64,000 nt of DNA. Source: Lasioglossum baleicum (lineage: Eukaryota; Arthropoda; Insecta; Hymenoptera; Halictidae). A program made the translations under genes and the position numbers. The notes beneath the pieces were generated by a model. The model had not been told where the DNA came from, searched no databases, and worked only from the letters and a program-made list of their open reading frames with translations. The stretch spans positions 282,593 through 346,592 of the forward strand of contig NW_027469220.1 in the NCBI RefSeq assembly GCF_051020765.1, written 5' to 3'. Shown here in pieces: positions 63,901 to 64,000 of the stretch (its first letter is position 1; each line of letters begins with the position of its first letter).

Positions 63901-64000
63901 AAAAACCTGCGCATGCGCATCCCAAAAAACCTGCGCATGGCGCATCCCACAAAAACCTGCGTATGCGCATCCCACAAAACCTCGCACGTGTTTTTACTCG
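59911..64000. other. Zone of dense single-base indels, probably sequencing error
   Basis: By my reading about 30 single-base indels fall in 4.1 kb, some 27 of them insertions. Examples are A7 for A6 (near 59,911, 60,821, 61,581), GGGG for GGG (near 61,177 and 63,851), T6 for T5 (near 62,455, 63,211, 63,405 and 63,786), stray bases near 61,204, 61,325, 61,419, 61,456, 62,584 and 63,158, and deletions near 61,801, 63,277 and 63,365. The preceding 59.9 kb has about three independent indels of this kind. The repeat order itself is unchanged, so this is the same array with poorer consensus. Confidence 0.8.

Larger units (their letters stand above)
1..64000. repeat. Satellite array spanning the entire window
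   Basis: Every part of the window can be parsed into a 27-bp core, a 15-bp short linker, and clusters of 24-bp units ending in an 18-bp partial unit. No stretch of unrelated sequence was seen, so there is no separate intergenic region to describe. The array is cut by both window edges, so its true length exceeds 64 kb. From the average spacing in the 717-bp block (ten cores) I estimate roughly 900 cores in the window; this is an estimate, not a count. Arrays of this length and homogeneity are known from eukaryotic heterochromatin; the chromosomal location here is unknown. I do not recognise the family. Confidence 0.97.

Noticed and set aside
1..64000. CRISPR array
   Set aside because: Repeats are regular, but the intervals between them are themselves repeated and not unique spacers. 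No cas gene or leader is present.
63900..64000. Telomeric repeats or transition to a chromosome end
   Set aside because: The last bases are the ordinary core and 24-bp units; no short G-rich telomere motif is present at either edge.
59911..64000. Biologically degenerate edge of the array
   Set aside because: Changes are mostly homopolymer insertions with few substitutions, which fits sequencing error better than long-term decay. It is not excluded without read data.
1..64000. Transposable element or insertion sequence within the array
   Set aside because: I found no open frame outside the repeat, no terminal inverted repeats other than the short unit palindromes, and no target-site duplication or poly-A tail beyond the A6 tracts.

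Overview
The whole 64 kb is one uninterrupted satellite (tandem-repeat) array. I see no unique sequence, no convincing gene, no RNA gene and no recognisable mobile element. The array runs off both ends: base 1 lies inside a 24-bp repeat cluster and base 64,000 lies inside a repeat core. Such a long homogeneous array points to a eukaryotic nuclear genome, for example pericentromeric, subtelomeric or other heterochromatic DNA. I do not recognise the satellite family and cannot name the organism. The high CpG content and perfect NRF1-consensus palindromes fit an animal, but only weakly.

Building plan. A 27-bp core (first full copy 67-93, containing CACGTG and usually a T5 tract) alternates with one of two linkers. 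The short linker is 15 bp (first copy 94-108, containing the palindrome GGATGCATCC) and makes the familiar 42-bp period. The long linker is a run of 24-bp units closed by an 18-bp partial unit (first complete one 178-291). All lengths (27, 15, 24, 18) are multiples of three. This leaves several frames on both strands open for thousands of codons without any sign of coding selection.

Higher-order structure. Units are arranged by a strict grammar into higher-order repeats. The clearest is a 717-bp block of ten cores, present at least eleven times at full length and four more times with one unit missing. These blocks are embedded in segmental copies of about 0.8-3.4 kb: a 1,638-bp tandem duplication near 1.6-4.9 kb, a 2.93-2.97-kb one at 9.4-15.4 kb, a 3,351-bp one at 16.5-23.2 kb, and dispersed copies at offsets of 5,558, 5,688, 5,795, 6,578, 7,305, 9,869 and 17,720 bp. 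Copies share rare private mutations, so amplification was recent.

Regions. Bases 1 to about 15.5 kb form one subfamily, rich in a core variant with TACGTG in place of CACGTG and lacking a TGATGG linker variant. From 15,996 to the end the TGATGG variant appears 18 times and the TACGTG variant almost disappears. From about 59.9 kb to the end, single-base indels (nearly all insertions) become about two orders of magnitude denser, which looks like an unpolished or low-coverage contig end rather than biology.

I found no previously undescribed gene system. The points of interest are the two-linker architecture, the dense arrays of NRF1-consensus palindromes and E-boxes, and the record of duplication.
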